From contig CP076040.1 of NCBI GenBank assembly GCA_014529675.2, forward strand, positions 2,561,894 through 2,625,893: a DNA stretch of 64,000 nucleotides. Reading direction: 5' to 3'. The notes beneath the pieces were generated by a model that was not told the DNA's origin, ran no database searches, and saw nothing but the letters and a program-made list of their open reading frames with translations. The position numbers were made by a program, and so were the translations under genes. This document shows positions 44,845 to 54,040 of this stretch, one piece after another. Each line of letters starts with the position of its first letter. The stretch's first letter is position 1. Origin of the DNA: Opitutia bacterium ISCC 52. GTDB taxonomy: Bacteria > Verrucomicrobiota > Verrucomicrobiia > Opitutales > UBA2995.

Positions 44845-46596
44845 ATGCCAGAATCGCAGGTCAAAAGCATTTCGAACCTTAACTTAGTACTAGCTTTGAA
44901 TCAGTCCAGTTCAGATAACACAAGTCGCCCTTTTTCCTCTCAAGTAGTAGATGGGGATCACCGCGCTCCAAATCGCTCCATGCTACGGGCAGTAGGTTTC
45001 GGAGATGAAGATTTCAAGAAACCTCAAGTAGGCATCGCTTCCACCTGGAGTATGGTCACTCCGTGCAACATGCACATTAACGATCTCGCCAAAGAAGCAC
45101 TGCGAGGTTCGAACGATGCGGGCGGAAAAGGAGTGGAGTTTAATACTATCACTGTATCTGACGGTATTTCCATGGGAACGAAGGGCATGCGTTACTCTCT
45201 CGTATCTAGAGAGGTCATTGCCGACTCCATCGAAACCGTGGTTTGCGCTGAAGGCATGGATGGCTTTGTCGCTATTGGAGGCTGTGATAAGAATATGCCG
45301 GCTTGCATGATGGCTATTGCACGTATCAACCGACCTGCAGTCTTTGTTTACGGCGGTACTATTATGCCGGGTTTCCATAAAGAGGAGCCGATCGACATCG
45401 TCAGCATTTTCGAAGCAGTAGGAAAACATGCCCGCAAAGAAATCGATGATGCCGAATTAAAGCAGATTGAATGTAATGCAATTCCTGGTCCCGGATCCTG
45501 CGGTGGCATGTATACGGCCAATACCATGGCATCTGCCATTGAAGCTCTGGGTATGAGTTTACCAAACAGTTCTGCTCAGGCAGCTATATCCGACGCCAAA
45601 AAAATGGATTGTTACGATGCCGGAGTTGCCGTGGTAAATCTGGTTAATAAAGGGGTCAAACCTCGAGACATTCTAACGCGGAAGTCTTTTGAGAATGCTA
45701 TCATCACTTGCACAGCGCTCGGTGGTTCAACCAATTTGGTTCTCCACCTTCTAGCAATCGCCCACTCAGCAGAAATCGATTTATCCATCGATGACTTCGC
45801 AAAAATCGGTGAAGGGGTTCCCTTACTCTGCGATGTGAAACCTTTTGGACGTTATACGATGTCCGAGCTCATTAAGATTGGTGGCATTCGTCCGCTCATG
45901 AAAATGCTCTTGGATCGCGGCCTTTTGCATGGGGATTGCATGACTGTTTCCGGACTAACTATGGCTGAATCGCTAAAGGATGTTGAGCCTTACGCAGAAG
46001 GACAGGATATCGTTCGTGAATGGGATAACCCCATAAAAACAGAAACTCACTTGCGCATTCTAAAAGGTAATCTGGCACCCACCGGGGCTGTCGGTAAAAT
46101 CACAGGCAAGGAAGGGCTCCATTTTAAAGGAACTGCCAAAGTTTACGAAGGCGAAGAAGATGCCCTGCAAGGCATTCTTCGTGGTGACGTTGTCAAAGGA
46201 AACATCGTCGTTATCCGCAACGAGGGCCCGGTTGGAGGACCTGGCATGCGCGAGATGCTTTCCCCCACTTCGGCCGTAGCTGGTAGAGGACTCATAATGG
46301 ATGTCGCATTGATAACTGATGGTCGATTCTCTGGTGGCAGCCACGGATTTGATGTGGGACACATAACACCTGAAGCCGCACTAGGCGGGCCCATTGGCAT
46401 TGTGAAAGATGGCGACGAAATCGAAATCGATGCCAAGAAAAACACGATACAGTTGCTCATCTCGGATGATGATTACGAATCCCGCATGGAAAACTACCAA
46501 CCCTCCGGTTGCCCGGAGAAGCGTGGCATTCTGGCAAAATATGCCAAAACCGTGACTTCTGCGTCCTTTGGAGCGGTTACAGATAAGGATCTGTAA
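44845..46596 (+). CDS. ilvD: Dihydroxy-acid dehydratase
   Basis: IlvD dehydrates 2,3-dihydroxy acids in isoleucine, valine and pantothenate synthesis, using an Fe-S cluster. GIASTWSMVTPCNMHINDLA, FVAIGGCDKNMPACMMA and PGPGSCGGMYTANTMASAI hold the cluster cysteines. GRFSGGSHGFDVGHITPEAA is the C-terminal active-site motif. The length of 583 residues is slightly above the usual 555-575, because of about 25 residues before the family start; the internal TTG at codon 18 might be the true start. Confidence 0.96.
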   Translation: MPESQVKSISNLNLVLALNQSSSDNTSRPFSSQVVDGDHRAPNRSMLRAVGFGDEDFKKPQVGIASTWSMVTPCNMHINDLAKEALRGSNDAGGKGVEFNTITVSDGISMGTKGMRYSLVSREVIADSIETVVCAEGMDGFVAIGGCDKNMPACMMAIARINRPAVFVYGGTIMPGFHKEEPIDIVSIFEAVGKHARKEIDDAELKQIECNAIPGPGSCGGMYTANTMASAIEALGMSLPNSSAQAAISDAKKMDCYDAGVAVVNLVNKGVKPRDILTRKSFENAIITCTALGGSTNLVLHLLAIAHSAEIDLSIDDFAKIGEGVPLLCDVKPFGRYTMSELIKIGGIRPLMKMLLDRGLLHGDCMTVSGLTMAESLKDVEPYAEGQDIVREWDNPIKTETHLRILKGNLAPTGAVGKITGKEGLHFKGTAKVYEGEEDALQGILRGDVVKGNIVVIRNEGPVGGPGMREMLSPTSAVAGRGLIMDVALITDGRFSGGSHGFDVGHITPEAALGGPIGIVKDGDEIEIDAKKNTIQLLISDDDYESRMENYQPSGCPEKRGILAKYAKTVTSASFGAVTDKDL

Positions 46597-46641
46597 CTCG
46601 CCGCTCTTTCCACAAATTAAACCATCGAACCTACGCGCACC

Positions 46642-48213
46642 ATGAGTTGGTCACGTTTTAAGCAGCATTACTATCACAATACGGATCTCGGCCTGGCGCT
46701 GGATATCAGTCGTATGGACTTTTCAGACGACTTCTTTGAATCCATGGAGTCGCGCATTCAAAAGGCCTATGCCGACATGGATGCATTGGAAAAAGGCTCC
46801 ATCGCCAATCCAGACGAAGACCGTATGGTCGGCCACTATTGGCTCCGGGCACCAGAACTGGCTCCTTTTGAGGACATCTCCGAAGAAATCAGTTCTACCT
46901 TGGAGAGTATCAAATTCTTTGCAGGAAAAGTTCACGATGGGACCATCGAAGGTCAAACCGGGGCATTTCAAAATTGCCTTGTCATTGGCATTGGCGGTTC
47001 TGCCCTTGGACCTCAATTTGTGGCTGAGGCATTGGGCGATCCCGATGGAGACCAATTAGCCCTCTTCTTTTTCGACAATACGGATCCGGATGGCATAGAT
47101 CGTACCTTAGCCAATCTTGGAACTGAGCTAGGACAAACCCTCTGCGTCGTGATTTCCAAATCAGGTGGCACTCCAGAAACGAGAAACGGCATGCTTGAGG
47201 CCCAACGGGCTTACCGGGAAGCAGAATTGGATTTTTCCAAACATGCCATAGCCATTACAGGTGCTGAGTCTAAGCTCGATAAAGTAGCCACAGAAGAAAA
47301 TTGGATCCAACGATTCCCCATGTGGGATTGGGTGGGTGGCAGAACCAGTGAGCTGGCTGCCGTCGGATTGATTCCAGCAGCGCTGCAAGGCTTGGACATT
47401 GATTCTCTCTTGGCTGGTGCAAAAGCCATGGACGCGTGCACACGTGAAACCAATACAGCAAAGAATCCTGCAGCCCTCCTTTCACTCATGTGGTACTATG
47501 CAACTAATGGTGTAGGTGAAAAGGATATGGTCATTCTCCCTTACAAAGATCGCCTACAATTGTTTTCAAAATACCTGCAGCAATTGATTATGGAGTCCCT
47601 CGGTAAAGAAACCGATCTGGACGGAGCTGTGGTAAATCAAGGAATCGCCGTATACGGCAACAAAGGATCCACAGACCAACACGCCTATATCCAGCAGCTC
47701 AGAGAAGGAGTGCACAACTTCTTCGTGACCTTCATTGAAGTCTTAAAAGACCGAAATGAACCTGAGCTTGAAGTCGAGCCGGGTATAACCGCTGGTGATT
47801 ACTTGAAAGGGTTCTTATTGGGAACTCGAAAGGCACTCCACGACAATGGCCGACAATCCATCACCATTACAGTGAACGAGGTGACACCTCATACCGTCGG
47901 CATGCTGATTGCCCTCTATGAACGCGCGGTTGGGCTTTATGCTTCCTTGGTCAATATCAATGCCTACCATCAACCCGGTGTCGAAGCAGGCAAGAAAGCC
48001 GCGTCCGAGGTATTAGACCTGCAACATTCAGTTGTTGATTATTTGAATGATCACATCGGAGCCTATTTTACTCCGGATGCCATTTCCGAGGCTCTCGGGA
48101 ATCAGTCCAACACTGAACAGATCTTTAAGCTACTGGAACACCTCGCAGCCAATCCAAGTCGTGGAATTGATAGAAACGGCACGGGCACTGATTCAGAATT
48201 TGGCTGTCCATAA
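46642..48213 (+). CDS. pgi: Glucose-6-phosphate isomerase
   Basis: Pgi interconverts glucose 6-phosphate and fructose 6-phosphate. [20 protein letters not shown] and [16 protein letters not shown] are the phosphosugar SIS motifs, and [13 protein letters not shown] carries the catalytic lysine near the C-terminus. Its 523 residues place it between the short Bacillus type and the 550-residue E. coli type. It lies 45 bases downstream of ilvD and 25 bases upstream of the coiled-coil gene. Confidence 0.95.
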   Translation: MSWSRFKQHYYHNTDLGLALDISRMDFSDDFFESMESRIQKAYADMDALEKGSIANPDEDRMVGHYWLRAPELAPFEDISEEISSTLESIKFFAGKVHDGTIEGQTGAFQNCLVIGIGGSALGPQFVAEALGDPDGDQLALFFFDNTDPDGIDRTLANLGTELGQTLCVVISKSGGTPETRNGMLEAQRAYREAELDFSKHAIAITGAESKLDKVATEENWIQRFPMWDWVGGRTSELAAVGLIPAALQGLDIDSLLAGAKAMDACTRETNTAKNPAALLSLMWYYATNGVGEKDMVILPYKDRLQLFSKYLQQLIMESLGKETDLDGAVVNQGIAVYGNKGSTDQHAYIQQLREGVHNFFVTFIEVLKDRNEPELEVEPGITAGDYLKGFLLGTRKALHDNGRQSITITVNEVTPHTVGMLIALYERAVGLYASLVNINAYHQPGVEAGKKAASEVLDLQHSVVDYLNDHIGAYFTPDAISEALGNQSNTEQIFKLLEHLAANPSRGIDRNGTGTDSEFGCP

Positions 48214-48238
48214 TTATCCCATTTGGTAGTTTTAATCT

Positions 48239-49027
48239 ATGAATGGCTCTCTCCTACTCCGCATTATTTGCCTGGTTGGAGTATTAGTTTCGGGCTTCCT
48301 CTACCTCCAGGTTAAGAAGCAAAAGCTGAGATTGGACGAGAACCTGAACATTTCTCGGTTGGCCCTTCAGGAAGAACTCTCTCAGTCGGCGAAGCTGAAA
48401 TCCCGAACCCTTTACGCTGAAGAATCGAGTAAACAACTACAGGCAATCACCGAAGAAGAACGGGCAAAGGCCACAGGATTTAAAGAGCAGTTTGACCAGC
48501 TGAAACAAAGAGCTGAAGCCGCAGAAGCTGCTCAAAAGCAGCTGGAGGAGGAACTGCAGAACGTAAATGCAGCCAATCGTGACCTTCAGCGTGAAAACAA
48601 TAACCTTGAGGCCTCCATCCCTCCTCAAAACTGGCGCGAACAACTTAACGACCTTCAATCACGCAATCTGGAGCTGAGTGCAGAAAACACCTCCCTTCGA
48701 CGCTCCCTGTCCTCAGTGAACCAAAATCCGGCTCTGCCACCTCCTGCTAGCAGTTTCCAGACGGATCCTCTGCCAACCCAATCAGTAGGAGAAGTCGTGC
48801 GGATTGGCCCGGATGGATCGTTTGCCATCATCAACTACGGTCGGCAACACGGAGCGGCAGAAGGCCAGACTCTCAGCCTACGCAGAGAACAACAAGAAAT
48901 TGCGCTGGTGAGCTTAACCAACATTACCAACGATTTCAGTGTTGCCCAGATACTATCAGCTACTAACACTAACGATAATTTAAGTGTTGCGGAAATTCAA
49001 GTTGGAGACGCCGCTCATTTGGAATAA
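48239..49027 (+). CDS. Membrane-anchored coiled-coil protein of unknown function
   Basis: This 262-residue protein has an N-terminal anchor (LLRIICLVGVLVSGFLYLQV), then a long Glu/Gln/Lys-rich coiled coil (about 35-155). A Pro-rich break follows, and last a small beta-rich domain (VGEVVRIGPDGSFAIINYGR, then HGAAEGQTLSLRR). The last part resembles the beta domain that ends other envelope coiled-coil proteins, but I cannot name a family. It is followed 12 bases later by a small lipoprotein gene. Confidence 0.6.
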   Translation: MNGSLLLRIICLVGVLVSGFLYLQVKKQKLRLDENLNISRLALQEELSQSAKLKSRTLYAEESSKQLQAITEEERAKATGFKEQFDQLKQRAEAAEAAQKQLEEELQNVNAANRDLQRENNNLEASIPPQNWREQLNDLQSRNLELSAENTSLRRSLSSVNQNPALPPPASSFQTDPLPTQSVGEVVRIGPDGSFAIINYGRQHGAAEGQTLSLRREQQEIALVSLTNITNDFSVAQILSATNTNDNLSVAEIQVGDAAHLE

Positions 49028-49039
49028 GTCATAAAACCC

Positions 49040-49198
49040 ATGAAAATTGTTCGCACCATTTTAGCTTTGCTCGCGGTAGGCTCCGGATTGTTGCTTTTCT
49101 CCGGATGCGAGAAAACAAGCCCATATGATACTTCTATTCCCTGGAGCCGCCCAGCTGATTGGGAGCAACAGTTGCCTGGAGTAGGTAATCCTGGGTAA
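49040..49198 (+). CDS. Small lipoprotein, 52 residues
   Basis: ATG at 49040 opens a 52-residue frame with a signal peptide (MKIVRTILALLAVGSGLLLF) and a lipobox-like LFSGC, with Cys23 as the expected lipidated residue. The mature part is only 30 residues, ending IPWSRPADWEQQLPGVG, rich in Pro and Trp. The Phe at -3 is not ideal for a lipobox. Its place between a coiled-coil membrane protein and rsmI, without a promoter gap, suggests cotranscription. Function unknown. Confidence 0.7.
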   Translation: MKIVRTILALLAVGSGLLLFSGCEKTSPYDTSIPWSRPADWEQQLPGVGNPG

Positions 49199-49208
49199 TA
49201 GACCAACG

Positions 49209-49925
49209 ATGAGTGAATGCGACGGGGAGACTCCCCTCCTTACTCCTGGACTGTACATAGTTGCCACACCGATTGGCAACTTGGGTGATATCACACAGCG
49301 TGCGCTTGATATCCTGAATAGCTGTGACCTGATTGCCTGCGAAGATACGCGCACTTCTGGCAAACTACTTTCACATTTTTCGATTAAGAAAAGCCTGGCC
49401 AGTTACCACGAGCACAATGAGAAAAAGCAGGCCGTGCTATTGGCAGACAAAATAGAAGCTGGGCAATCCGTGGCCCTGATATCCGATGCAGGCACTCCAA
49501 CGCTTAGTGATCCTGGCTTTAGAGTGGTTCGCGAATGCCGCAATAGAGGCCTTCTGGTTTCTCCTATCCCAGGACCTTCCGCTGCGCTAGCCGCCCTATC
49601 CGCCTCAGGTCTCCCAAGTGATCGATTTTTTTACCGTGGATTTCTCCCTGCGAAATCGGCCGCAAGAAAACGATTCTTTGAAAGCATTCAAAACGCGGAC
49701 CAGACACACATCGTGTTCGAATCCAATCACCGCATCTTAAAGTTCCTAGACAACTTCCTGGAAGTCCTTGGACCCAACCGAGTGATGTGCGTTGCTCGTG
49801 AGCTTACAAAACTTCACGAGACCATTTTCACAGGTTCAGCTGAAGAAGTATCAAACAATGTCCGGGCTAGATCGCAAAAAGGCGAATTCGTAGTTCTGAT
49901 CGCTCCAACAGATTTCACTCTCTAA
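49209..49925 (+). CDS. rsmI: 16S rRNA 2'-O-methyltransferase RsmI
   Basis: RsmI methylates the ribose of C1402 in 16S rRNA. GLYIVATPIGNLGDITQRAL is the start of the tetrapyrrole-methylase fold. LIACEDTRTSGKLLSHF, ALISDAGTPTLSDPGF and SPIPGPSAALAALSASGL are further family motifs. The length of 238 residues is close to the short forms of the family. The small lipoprotein ends ten bases before its start. Confidence 0.94.
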   Translation: MSECDGETPLLTPGLYIVATPIGNLGDITQRALDILNSCDLIACEDTRTSGKLLSHFSIKKSLASYHEHNEKKQAVLLADKIEAGQSVALISDAGTPTLSDPGFRVVRECRNRGLLVSPIPGPSAALAALSASGLPSDRFFYRGFLPAKSAARKRFFESIQNADQTHIVFESNHRILKFLDNFLEVLGPNRVMCVARELTKLHETIFTGSAEEVSNNVRARSQKGEFVVLIAPTDFTL

Positions 49926-49926
49926 A

Positions 49927-50886
49927 ATGAATAGTCCTTACCACCCAAGGGCGGCCGCACTCGATATTGGTAGTAATACACTTAAGATGCTGGTCGTCGA
50001 AAATAGACCCGAAGGCCTTAAAGCACTTGGCGAGCGTACGAGCGAAACGCGCATCAGCGAAGGGATCAGCAAAGATCATCCGGAGCTCACCGAAGCGAGT
50101 ATGCAAAAAGGAGTGCAAGTGATTGGAGAGCTCTACCAGGAAATGCAGAGCCTTCAGCCAGACTACTCAAGAATTGTGGCAACCAGTGCTGTTCGCGATG
50201 CCAACAATCGAGAAGAATTTAAACGCCGTGTATTCGAAGAAACAGGACAGGAGGTTGACGTTATCGCAGGAGAAGAAGAAGCACGATTAATTGGCAAAGG
50301 CGTACTCACTGATCCTAATTTGAGGAATCAGAAAGAGATCATGATTTTTGATATGGGCGGCGGCAGCGTTGAATGCATTTATATCAAAGACCGCGAAATC
50401 AAGATGGCCGAGAGCCTCCCTCTAGGAGGTGTTCGCTTACTTGAACATCATGTCCAGAATCCTAATCTCCCCCTGAAAGAAGAGGAAAAGATGGCCGTCA
50501 TCGAAGCCGTCCAACAACAGGTTTCTCAGCTTCCCATTAATTTAGAAAATCCAGACGAGGCCATAGTAGTTGGCGCCGGAGGCACCTGGGTGACCTCACG
50601 CGCAATTATTGCTCACAGAGCAGGTAAAACACTCGAAGAAAGCAGTCCCCATCTGAGCATGAGCGACCTGGTTTCAGTTTTTGATGAAGCTTCGTCCTAC
50701 GATCTGCAACAACGCCTGCAAATCCCCAAGCTGCCTGGCAATCGGGCAGATGTATTTCCCGTCACCCTCTTGGCACTCATCCAACTGGGGAAATGGGTCG
50801 GCGTTTCCCAGTTCTATCACTGTTTTCGTAGTTTACGCTATGGGGTAGCGGATGAACTGCTGAATCCAGAAACAACCCAAAACTAA
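49927..50886 (+). CDS. Ppx/GppA-family phosphatase
   Basis: This 319-residue member of the exopolyphosphatase/guanosine pentaphosphatase family has AALDIGSNTLKMLVVE, VATSAVRDANNREEF, VIAGEEEARLIGKGV and IFDMGGGSVECIYIKD, the ASKHA phosphate and adenosine motifs. It has only the catalytic N-terminal half and lacks the C-terminal HD-like domain of long Ppx. Whether it acts on polyphosphate or pppGpp is open. It starts one base after the rsmI stop. Confidence 0.88.
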   Translation: MNSPYHPRAAALDIGSNTLKMLVVENRPEGLKALGERTSETRISEGISKDHPELTEASMQKGVQVIGELYQEMQSLQPDYSRIVATSAVRDANNREEFKRRVFEETGQEVDVIAGEEEARLIGKGVLTDPNLRNQKEIMIFDMGGGSVECIYIKDREIKMAESLPLGGVRLLEHHVQNPNLPLKEEEKMAVIEAVQQQVSQLPINLENPDEAIVVGAGGTWVTSRAIIAHRAGKTLEESSPHLSMSDLVSVFDEASSYDLQQRLQIPKLPGNRADVFPVTLLALIQLGKWVGVSQFYHCFRSLRYGVADELLNPETTQN

Positions 50887-50917
50887 AGTTGGGTCCTTTC
50901 ATAGAATAGTACCAATA

Positions 50918-50968
50918 AATGGATCTATTTTTTTAAATGCAGCATTGCGCTTTAGAAAAAGATCCATT
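50918..50968. repeat. Long-range perfect inverted repeat upstream of sufE
   Basis: AATGGATCT (50918-50926) and AGATCCATT (50960-50968) are perfectly complementary over nine bases with 33 bases between, further helped by T and A runs inside. It lies between the Ppx/GppA and sufE genes and could fold in the mRNA just before the sufE start. It has no T-run after it, so it is not a classic terminator. Confidence 0.4.
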
Positions 50969-50984
50969 CCCTACATTCGATTCT

Positions 50985-51413
50985 ATGGCTACGAGTATTG
51001 AGGAAAAACGAGACCGCATCGTGGAGGAAATGTCACTTTTTGACGACTCCTATGAGCGCTTTGCCTATGTGATTGAAAAAGGCAAAAAGGCAGAGACATT
51101 ACCCGACGAGTATAAGATAGACGCCTTCCGTATCGAGGGATGTATGTCAAACTTGTGGCTGGTTCCGGAGTTTACCGATGGGCTTTGTCAGTATCGTTCT
51201 GATTCTGACTCACCGATCACCCGCGGAGTGGCTCACCTACTTTGCAATCTCTATAGCGGCCACACCCCCGAGGATGTCCTGAGCGTGGATCCAATATTCC
51301 TATCCGAAGTGGGCATTACCCAGCACTTGTCCAGTAATCGCAGAAATGGTCTGTCGAATGTGACTTCCAAAATCCTCGGATACGCGGAACTTCAAAAATC
51401 AAAGTCTGCCTGA
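50985..51413 (+). CDS. sufE: Fe-S assembly sulfur acceptor SufE
   Basis: SufE takes sulfane sulfur from the cysteine desulfurase SufS for Fe-S cluster building. The active Cys53 lies in RIEGCMSNLWL, matching the RVxGCxSxVWL signature. HLLCNLYSGHTPEDVLSVDP and HLSSNRRNGLSNVTSKI are typical. The length of 142 residues is normal. I chose the ATG at 50985 because the family starts there; the ATG at 50937 adds a hydrophilic stretch overlapping a hairpin. No SufBCD or SufS gene is nearby. Confidence 0.92.
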   Translation: MATSIEEKRDRIVEEMSLFDDSYERFAYVIEKGKKAETLPDEYKIDAFRIEGCMSNLWLVPEFTDGLCQYRSDSDSPITRGVAHLLCNLYSGHTPEDVLSVDPIFLSEVGITQHLSSNRRNGLSNVTSKILGYAELQKSKSA

Positions 51414-51423
51414 TTGATTACGA

Positions 51424-53928
51424 CTATTTCTCGGCACCTTCGGCTGAGGAATCATTGAGAGAAGGCCCTGATGGATCACTTTGAGAAATCGAGGTAGACG
51501 AAATCGGAGAATCCCCTTTCACATGAGTCTCCAGCCAGCGTTCCATTTCCCATAGATTATGCAGTACTCCCTTCTCACCGCGGAAGGTATGGCCTTCATA
51601 GGGCAACATAACCAATCGAGCGTGCTTACCCATGCCATTCAAAGCGTGAAAAAGCCTCTCGCTTTGCATCGGATGCGTACCGGGATTTTGATCCTCTTCA
51701 CCATGAAGCAGCAGAAGCGGCTCATTTATGTAACTAGCATTCAGAAAGGGTGACATCTCCAGATAAACCCTCGGAGATTGCCAAAGGATTCGTTCCTCAG
51801 ACTGAAAGCCAAAAGGAGTCAGCGTTCTATTATAGGCTCCCCCACGAGCAATTCCTGCACAAAAGAGATCTGTGTGCGCAAGCAAGTTTGCAGTCATAAA
51901 TGCACCGTAGCTGTGACCTCCCAAGGCAATTTTGTCTTTTTCGCTCACCCCTCTACGGATGAGCTCCCTTACTACAGCATTCGCTGAATCAACCAATTGA
52001 GGGATAAAGGTGTCATTGGCATTTGAGCCGGATTGGGCAATAATGGGCATAGTAGGATCATCCAATACAGCATACCCTTGAGTTGCCCAAATGATAGGCC
52101 GGTTCCAACGCCCATAAAGAAACTGATAGGGAGATTTCTTTAACTGGCTTGCATTCTGCGCATTTTGATAGGCCTTGGGATAGGCCCAAACAAGTGTCGG
52201 AAGCGGCCCATTCTTTTTAGCATTGTATCCATCTGGAAGATACAAGTTAGCCATTAATTGCACACCATCCCTACGTTTATATTTCACGAGTGTTTGCTGA
52301 ACTTCTTCAAGTTCTGGGTAGGGATTTTCATCGAAAGTCAGCTGAGAATGAAATCGCTTTCTTTTGCTCCAACTAAAATAAGTGGGAGGCATCGTTGGCG
52401 ATTCCCGTCGCACTAACAGCTCCTCACCTTCGCCATCCAATACCGTAATAGGTGTTTCAAAGTAGGGTTTCTTGGAACGAAATAATCGCTTCTTACGTCG
52501 CGAATCAAAATTGAATCTGTCGAGAAATGGACGATCTCCTTCCAACGAGCCTCCTTCTCCTACCAAGAACATATGCTCCCCTGATTCATCTGTATGAACC
52601 ATTGGAAAACCGCTCTCATTAAGCTTCATGAGAGGGAATCCGGGATGACGATATCGATCTCCCATATCAAAGCTGAGCAAGGTTCGAGTATCTTTTTGGT
52701 TCTTATTGGGATTAAAGGATGACAATTCAAGATCCCGCTCAACCCAATCCCAGCTAAAGATGAGGGCACGGTCCGACTCGTTCCACATGATGTCCCCCAC
52801 TCGACCTGTGGCTTTAACTAGTTGGTTCGGAGCTGAGTCGAAAGGTGCTTGAAGGCTCAGGATTTGATCACGATAACGAGCGATCTCATAGGGACTTCCG
52901 TTATCCAAGGCTTCCACCCAAACAACGGTAGAGGGTTTATCAGATCTCCAACTAAATTTACGGGCACCCAAACGAACAATACCCCCTCCATAAGGAAGCG
53001 TTTCCGCCAAAGGCGCACCAGCAATTCGCGTTAGGCCTTCTGTCTCGATATCCCACACTTCGACATCGTAGGCAAATTGCTCCGCATTCACCCAATAGGA
53101 CCAGGGCTCGACCAGTCTTTCGACGAGTAAATATTGCTGATCCGGAGACTCACGAAAGTAACCGTAGACTCCGGGCTCGCCGACCATCTCATGAGAACCG
53201 GTTAAACTGATCTTTGCGATCGAAGTCTTGAAATAGTGTTTAAAGAGCTCAACATCTTTCTGAGTTCGCAACGTGCCTTGATGTGTTTGAGCCGGAATTG
53301 ACTGCCCGCTTGTCTCCCTGACTAAAGCAAGTCTCTCGACACTGGAATCTTCTACAAAAGCTTTTCTATCCGCTGGAATGGTTTTGACCCAAATATGTTG
53401 GCTATCGCTTGACCAGAATAGCAGTTCATCCATTGCCGCATGCACCGCCAAGTCACTCAGCTTCCTGGCGGTAAAACCTGTGGTTTCTATGACCCATAAC
53501 TCGACCTGATTCTCACGTTCAAAAAGCGTCGCAACACGTTTACTATCCGGTGACCACAGCACGTGCAAAACCACCAAGTCCGTCGGTAATCCTGTAATTG
53601 TGTTTTCAGTGCCACTGGCTACGTCAACCAACGACAACCCTTCGGCATATACACGACGACTCTTTGCACTGGTATCTCGGTACATTTTAAATCCCGCCAA
53701 TGAAACCTCTTCACGACGAAGATACGCTTCCGGTATTAGAGAAACCAAGTTCAACTTGAGCATCTGCTCTCTATTCGGAGAAGGATGGTAAACAGATGGC
53801 AGCGGTCGCTCAACCAGATTTCTCAATGACTCCGATGGTCTTTCATAATCAATCTCGGGCTGCCCAAATACCGGATGCCAGCCTATCAATACTAGCAAAC
53901 ATAAGAATCTGGTCAGGGAAGATAGCAT
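51424..53928 (-). CDS. Secreted S9-family serine peptidase, glutamyl-endopeptidase-like
   Basis: This 834-residue protein has a signal peptide (LTRFLCLLVLIGWHPVFG), a long beta-propeller-like middle and an alpha/beta-hydrolase end. The catalytic Ser lies in ALGGHSYGAFMTANLLA, Asp in LLLHGEEDQNPGTHPMQSER, and His in LPYEGHTFRGEKG. The NPGTxPMQSERL stretch matches my memory of plant chloroplast glutamyl endopeptidase and its bacterial relatives rather than DPP-IV or classic prolyl oligopeptidase. It likely works in the periplasm. It is transcribed on the minus strand after rmuC. Confidence 0.88.
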   Translation of the reverse strand: MLSSLTRFLCLLVLIGWHPVFGQPEIDYERPSESLRNLVERPLPSVYHPSPNREQMLKLNLVSLIPEAYLRREEVSLAGFKMYRDTSAKSRRVYAEGLSLVDVASGTENTITGLPTDLVVLHVLWSPDSKRVATLFERENQVELWVIETTGFTARKLSDLAVHAAMDELLFWSSDSQHIWVKTIPADRKAFVEDSSVERLALVRETSGQSIPAQTHQGTLRTQKDVELFKHYFKTSIAKISLTGSHEMVGEPGVYGYFRESPDQQYLLVERLVEPWSYWVNAEQFAYDVEVWDIETEGLTRIAGAPLAETLPYGGGIVRLGARKFSWRSDKPSTVVWVEALDNGSPYEIARYRDQILSLQAPFDSAPNQLVKATGRVGDIMWNESDRALIFSWDWVERDLELSSFNPNKNQKDTRTLLSFDMGDRYRHPGFPLMKLNESGFPMVHTDESGEHMFLVGEGGSLEGDRPFLDRFNFDSRRKKRLFRSKKPYFETPITVLDGEGEELLVRRESPTMPPTYFSWSKRKRFHSQLTFDENPYPELEEVQQTLVKYKRRDGVQLMANLYLPDGYNAKKNGPLPTLVWAYPKAYQNAQNASQLKKSPYQFLYGRWNRPIIWATQGYAVLDDPTMPIIAQSGSNANDTFIPQLVDSANAVVRELIRRGVSEKDKIALGGHSYGAFMTANLLAHTDLFCAGIARGGAYNRTLTPFGFQSEERILWQSPRVYLEMSPFLNASYINEPLLLLHGEEDQNPGTHPMQSERLFHALNGMGKHARLVMLPYEGHTFRGEKGVLHNLWEMERWLETHVKGDSPISSTSISQSDPSGPSLNDSSAEGAEK

Positions 53929-54040
53929 CTATCTAAAAGAAAGTTACATAGTTTCAGACTGGGAGAAACACAGCTTATTCCATACATATTCCCATTTATA
54001 GGGCTTTCATGCCAGAATAGATTTTAAATCTAAGTCGGAT

